Part shown: in pieces, positions 61,051 to 64,000 of the stretch
Position numbering within the stretch: the stretch's first letter is position 1
Layout of the letters: each line of letters starts with the position of its first letter
NCBI GenBank assembly: GCA_034008185.1
Contig: CM067091.1
Location: forward strand, 8,101,799 to 8,165,798
From: Gorsachius magnificus
Lineage: Eukaryota > Chordata > Aves > Pelecaniformes > Ardeidae
Direction: 5' to 3'
Length of the DNA stretch: 64,000 nucleotides
The notes under the pieces: model-generated
The model's input: the letters and a program-made list of their open reading frames with translations, nothing else
Databases searched by the model: none
What the model was told of the DNA's origin: nothing
Position numbers and translations under genes: made by a program

Positions 61051-64000
61051 GAGGGGGGTGTAGAAAAAGGCACTAGCAGCACACCAGCAGAATAGATTTA
61101 TTTAGAAACCATTCGATTTTGCTCTATCCGTCGTCTTAATGCCCTCCCCGAGTGTCAGTCAAACTTCTCCTTTGGATTTTCACTCTTAGGTATCTTGAGT
61201 TGTACCCATGCAGATCTGGTGGGACACACTTACACACGCAGATATGGGAGAGATAAAATTCCTCGAGGCTGCCCTATGCTAATAGCACCAAACCCTCTCA
61301 CAGCATCACTGAAAGCTGCATTGTTTTAGCATTTTTCTTGAGAATGTCGTATAATTACAGCGTTTTGTCCCATCGCCCTCCTTTAACAAAAATAACAGTA
61401 ATCATGCTTCTCACCTATTGATCTCCAAGGGGATCACAAACCAAGGGGGATTATAGTCTTCCCTGGTGAAGAACCCAGGGTGAAGGACCTTGTGTAGCTC
61501 CATGGATGGGTGACAGTAGGTGAGATGCCCTCCCCTGACTCTGCAGCAAAATAAGTATCTCTTATTTAAAACAAAATAAAATTCAACGTGATAACATTTG
61601 GGTAGACTAATGAGCCCTGGGAGCTTGCCCAGCCGTGGGCTCAGCAGTACTAAATCCCGTGCTGCAGCTCAGCCTCTGCGGGCTCTTCTCTTTCCATGAC
61701 GAGGGGCTTTCCTCCAGCAACAAGCTGCTAGGAAGGCAATGCTCAATCTATGACATGAAAGTTATTTTTTTGGGGGGGGAAAAGAGGTCTTTTCAGGGAA
61801 AGGAGGGGAGGACCCTTTGACCATCACTTCCCATTCTCTGGGCTTGCCCCTGTTTCGCACAGCATTTAACTGTTGAACTGCCGGGCCGCGATGGACTTGC
61901 CGTCCCCACATGCGTTCCTTTGCAGGCACGTCGTTTGACATCAAGATGTCTGTGTGCCTGCCTGCCTAGCTAATATCTGTTGATCTGTCTGGCTCTTTGC
62001 CTGCCATGGTAGGGAAAGATTGAGGCTTAATGGAAGCTTTGCAGCTGATGGCTAAATGGGCTTAATTTTGACACTTACTTTTTTTAGCAGAAATAATGCA
62101 TTTGGCTGGCTAATGGTAGAGCATTTCTTGTTTTAATGTTATCAGCAATTTTTGTGACAATTTCAAAGCTCCAAAATGTCAACATGCTACATTTCAACTC
62201 AGTGTTGAAGAAATGTGTGTTAAATACCCAGTGCCTGTGTCACTCATTCATTCCTGTTAACTGCCCGGTGCAAAACTTTGTGCCTGCTGACCAGTTCTTG
62301 CATATTTAAAAGCATTCTTGTCCGGTGTCAGAAAGCCAGAAGTGCTCAGAGTGACTTTCCTGGTCTCCCTAGGACTCTGTGTTTGTCGTCTGTGATGTTG
62401 GTGCATGGCTTGTAGGTCTAAAATGCTTCTGCAGACCCATTTCCCTCCCATCCATGGGTGGCATGACACCAGCCTGGAGACAATGTGATCGAGTGTTTGC
62501 TCTCTTGACTTCACACAAATGCAACTTTTAAACCCATCTTGGAGCAGACACGTAGCTTTGAAGGAAAGCCCCCTCTGAGGCAGCATTCCTCGTGGCTGCC
62601 AGCCAAGCGGCTGAGAAATGCTTTGTGCCTTGATGCCCATCACACGCTCTTTTCTGGCCAAATAGGGGGTAAAAAGCACATTTGAGCCAAAAATATTTCT
62701 ATGCTCCTCACACCAGCTGGTCTGAGCTCCATGGTTTATGTTAGTAGCTGTAGAAGAAGCAGCATTCAACTTCAGGACACTTACAGCTTTGGAAAATAAG
62801 CGTGGTTCTAAACAGCCTGAAGATGCTGGAGTGTTTCTTATATCCCCCCATCATTTTCACCTGTTTTCTGGGTTGTCCCGGGTGGTTTCTCAACGTGATC
62901 TGTGTTTGGCCAAGCTGACAGCCCAGTGTGCTGTAATACTCCAATACAGGAGTAAAACGCTTGGGGAAAGTTAAAATTAAGTAAGAACAGGTAATGTAAT
63001 AGGGCTTGGTCAAAATATTGAGAAAGGTGCCCTCAACTTGGCGACAGGCCTTTAATAAACAAACTGAGATAGTAACAGAACGTGCTCGTTTTATTTTCAC
63101 AAGAAAATAAAATATTTTTTAAGAAGTTTGCTGGTTTGAGGCCTCAGTGGAAGGATCCATAATTGTGGGTTAACTGGGCTGGTAAACAGACCCTTGTGCA
63201 GCTTGGCTGTAATTGAGGGCATGTGGGTCAGGCTCTTTAATTGCTGTCTGCTTGCTTGGAATAGAAACCTGTCCACCACCACCGAATCACTCTGCATCTG
63301 ATTAAGTAAACAAATTGCCAGCCACCAAACTGCGTGACGTCCTGCGGCAGGATCCGCTCGCCCAGGACCTGCAGGGCCAGGGGAGCATCCTCAGCCCCAG
63401 TCTGCTCATCTGCTGAGAAGGGACCTAATTAACCCCCCAAACGAGGTGCTGTGTGAGCCAGTTGCGCTCTTGCTGAAAAATGAAATTAGGAAGTAGAGAA
63501 GATCAAGGCAACTGGGAACGTGGGGGCCCGTGGTCCATCCTGAGTCCCTCCTCCATCATAGCATTGCTTGGCGCACCTGAGCATCTTCCATGGCTGCTGT
63601 TTCCCCAGTTTGCTGGCGCTCCTCAGGTCAAGCAACATTTACATGGTGTTTTATGTGTCTCTGAAATATGGATGCTATTGTGCTATGGAAGTCCAATAAA
63701 AGTTAATATTTTCCCACTGAGAATCCAAGCAGGAATTTAAAGAGGAAACGTAGCCATCAGCCTGCTTGTGACGCTAGATTTTACAGTTTGATTGCAGCAA
63801 GAGTTCTTTGAGGCTTCTGATCCCCAATTTGATGTCATTGGAAAGATGGTGCAATTTATTCCCAATCTGTAAATTAAAAAAAAAAAAAGGATGGCAGGAT
63901 GTATCTGCGCTCCCTCCTTCTGTCTGCCAGACTGATTTTAATATCCTCTTCATTATTCTTCTTATCTCCGTCTGAGTCAGAACTTTTTATTTGTGCTTCT

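Larger units (their letters stand above)
52223..64000. other. non-coding sequence with simple and tandem repeats
   Basis: About 11.8 kb free of CR1 or other recognised transposons. It holds the microsatellites and the 29-bp tandem repeat listed separately, and a weak exon candidate at 56700-56785. The stretch 62040-62260 is AT-rich, repeat-free and enhancer-like in word content, but its conservation is untested. The 230-codon minus frame at 55454-56146 is inflated by a poly-Phe run from an A-tract. The 170-codon minus frame at 62257-62769 has no recognised domain. Confidence 0.55.

Noticed and set aside
1..64000. CRISPR arrays, riboswitches, bacterial operons, rRNA or tRNA genes
   Set aside because: None seen. 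The repeat content shows vertebrate nuclear DNA, and no regularly spaced repeat array or RNA gene signature was found by eye.

Overview
The window looks like a piece of a bird nuclear genome, either intergenic or inside a large intron. The organism call rests on its repeats: nine CR1 LINE fragments, several with the avian CR1 3' end (ATTCTATG- or ATTCTGTG-like octamers), and one solo LTR whose termini resemble a common avian endogenous-retrovirus LTR. I recognise no intact host protein gene, rRNA, tRNA, CRISPR array or bacterial-style operon. Nearly all open frames are short chance frames or lie on either strand of CR1 copies.

Layout: 1-4004 is non-coding with one possible MIR-like SINE. A CR1 (+) occupies 4005-5342. 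5343-11683 is non-coding with a 23-G run and pyrimidine tracts. CR1 pieces follow at 11684-12159 (+), 13093-13152 (-), 16091-16915 (-) and 18182-19200 (-). 19201-26556 is non-coding, with a second MIR-like candidate, a poly-T tract and a possible 36-nt microexon. A solo LTR with a 5-bp target duplication lies at 26562-27088 (-). A short CR1 (+) at 29605-30012 sits exactly between two roughly 105-bp direct repeats. 30120-47870 is non-coding apart from a small CR1 3' end at 38155-38262, microsatellites, a small repeat cluster and a possible Cys-rich exon. CR1 copies at 47871-48949 (+) and 50695-52222 (-) are the best preserved. 52223-64000 is non-coding with simple and tandem repeats.

CR1 makes up about 11% of the window by my coordinates. 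Three lineages can be separated by sequence. Lineage A (4005, 18182, 50695) shares a 2-nt frame change in ORF2. Lineage B (11684, 16091, probably the short 3' ends) encodes an AYRK-type C-terminus. Lineage C (29605, 47871) ends in ATTCTGTG. All copies are 5'-truncated and frame-broken, so no autonomous element is present.

I did not find a new biological system. The observations most worth checking are the exceptionally long target-site-like duplication around the 29.6-kb CR1, the near-identical inverted CR1 pair at 4 and 18 kb sharing a lost reverse-transcriptase catalytic aspartate, and the lineage-wide ORF2 frameshift. Exon candidates are weak and come only from splice-site logic.
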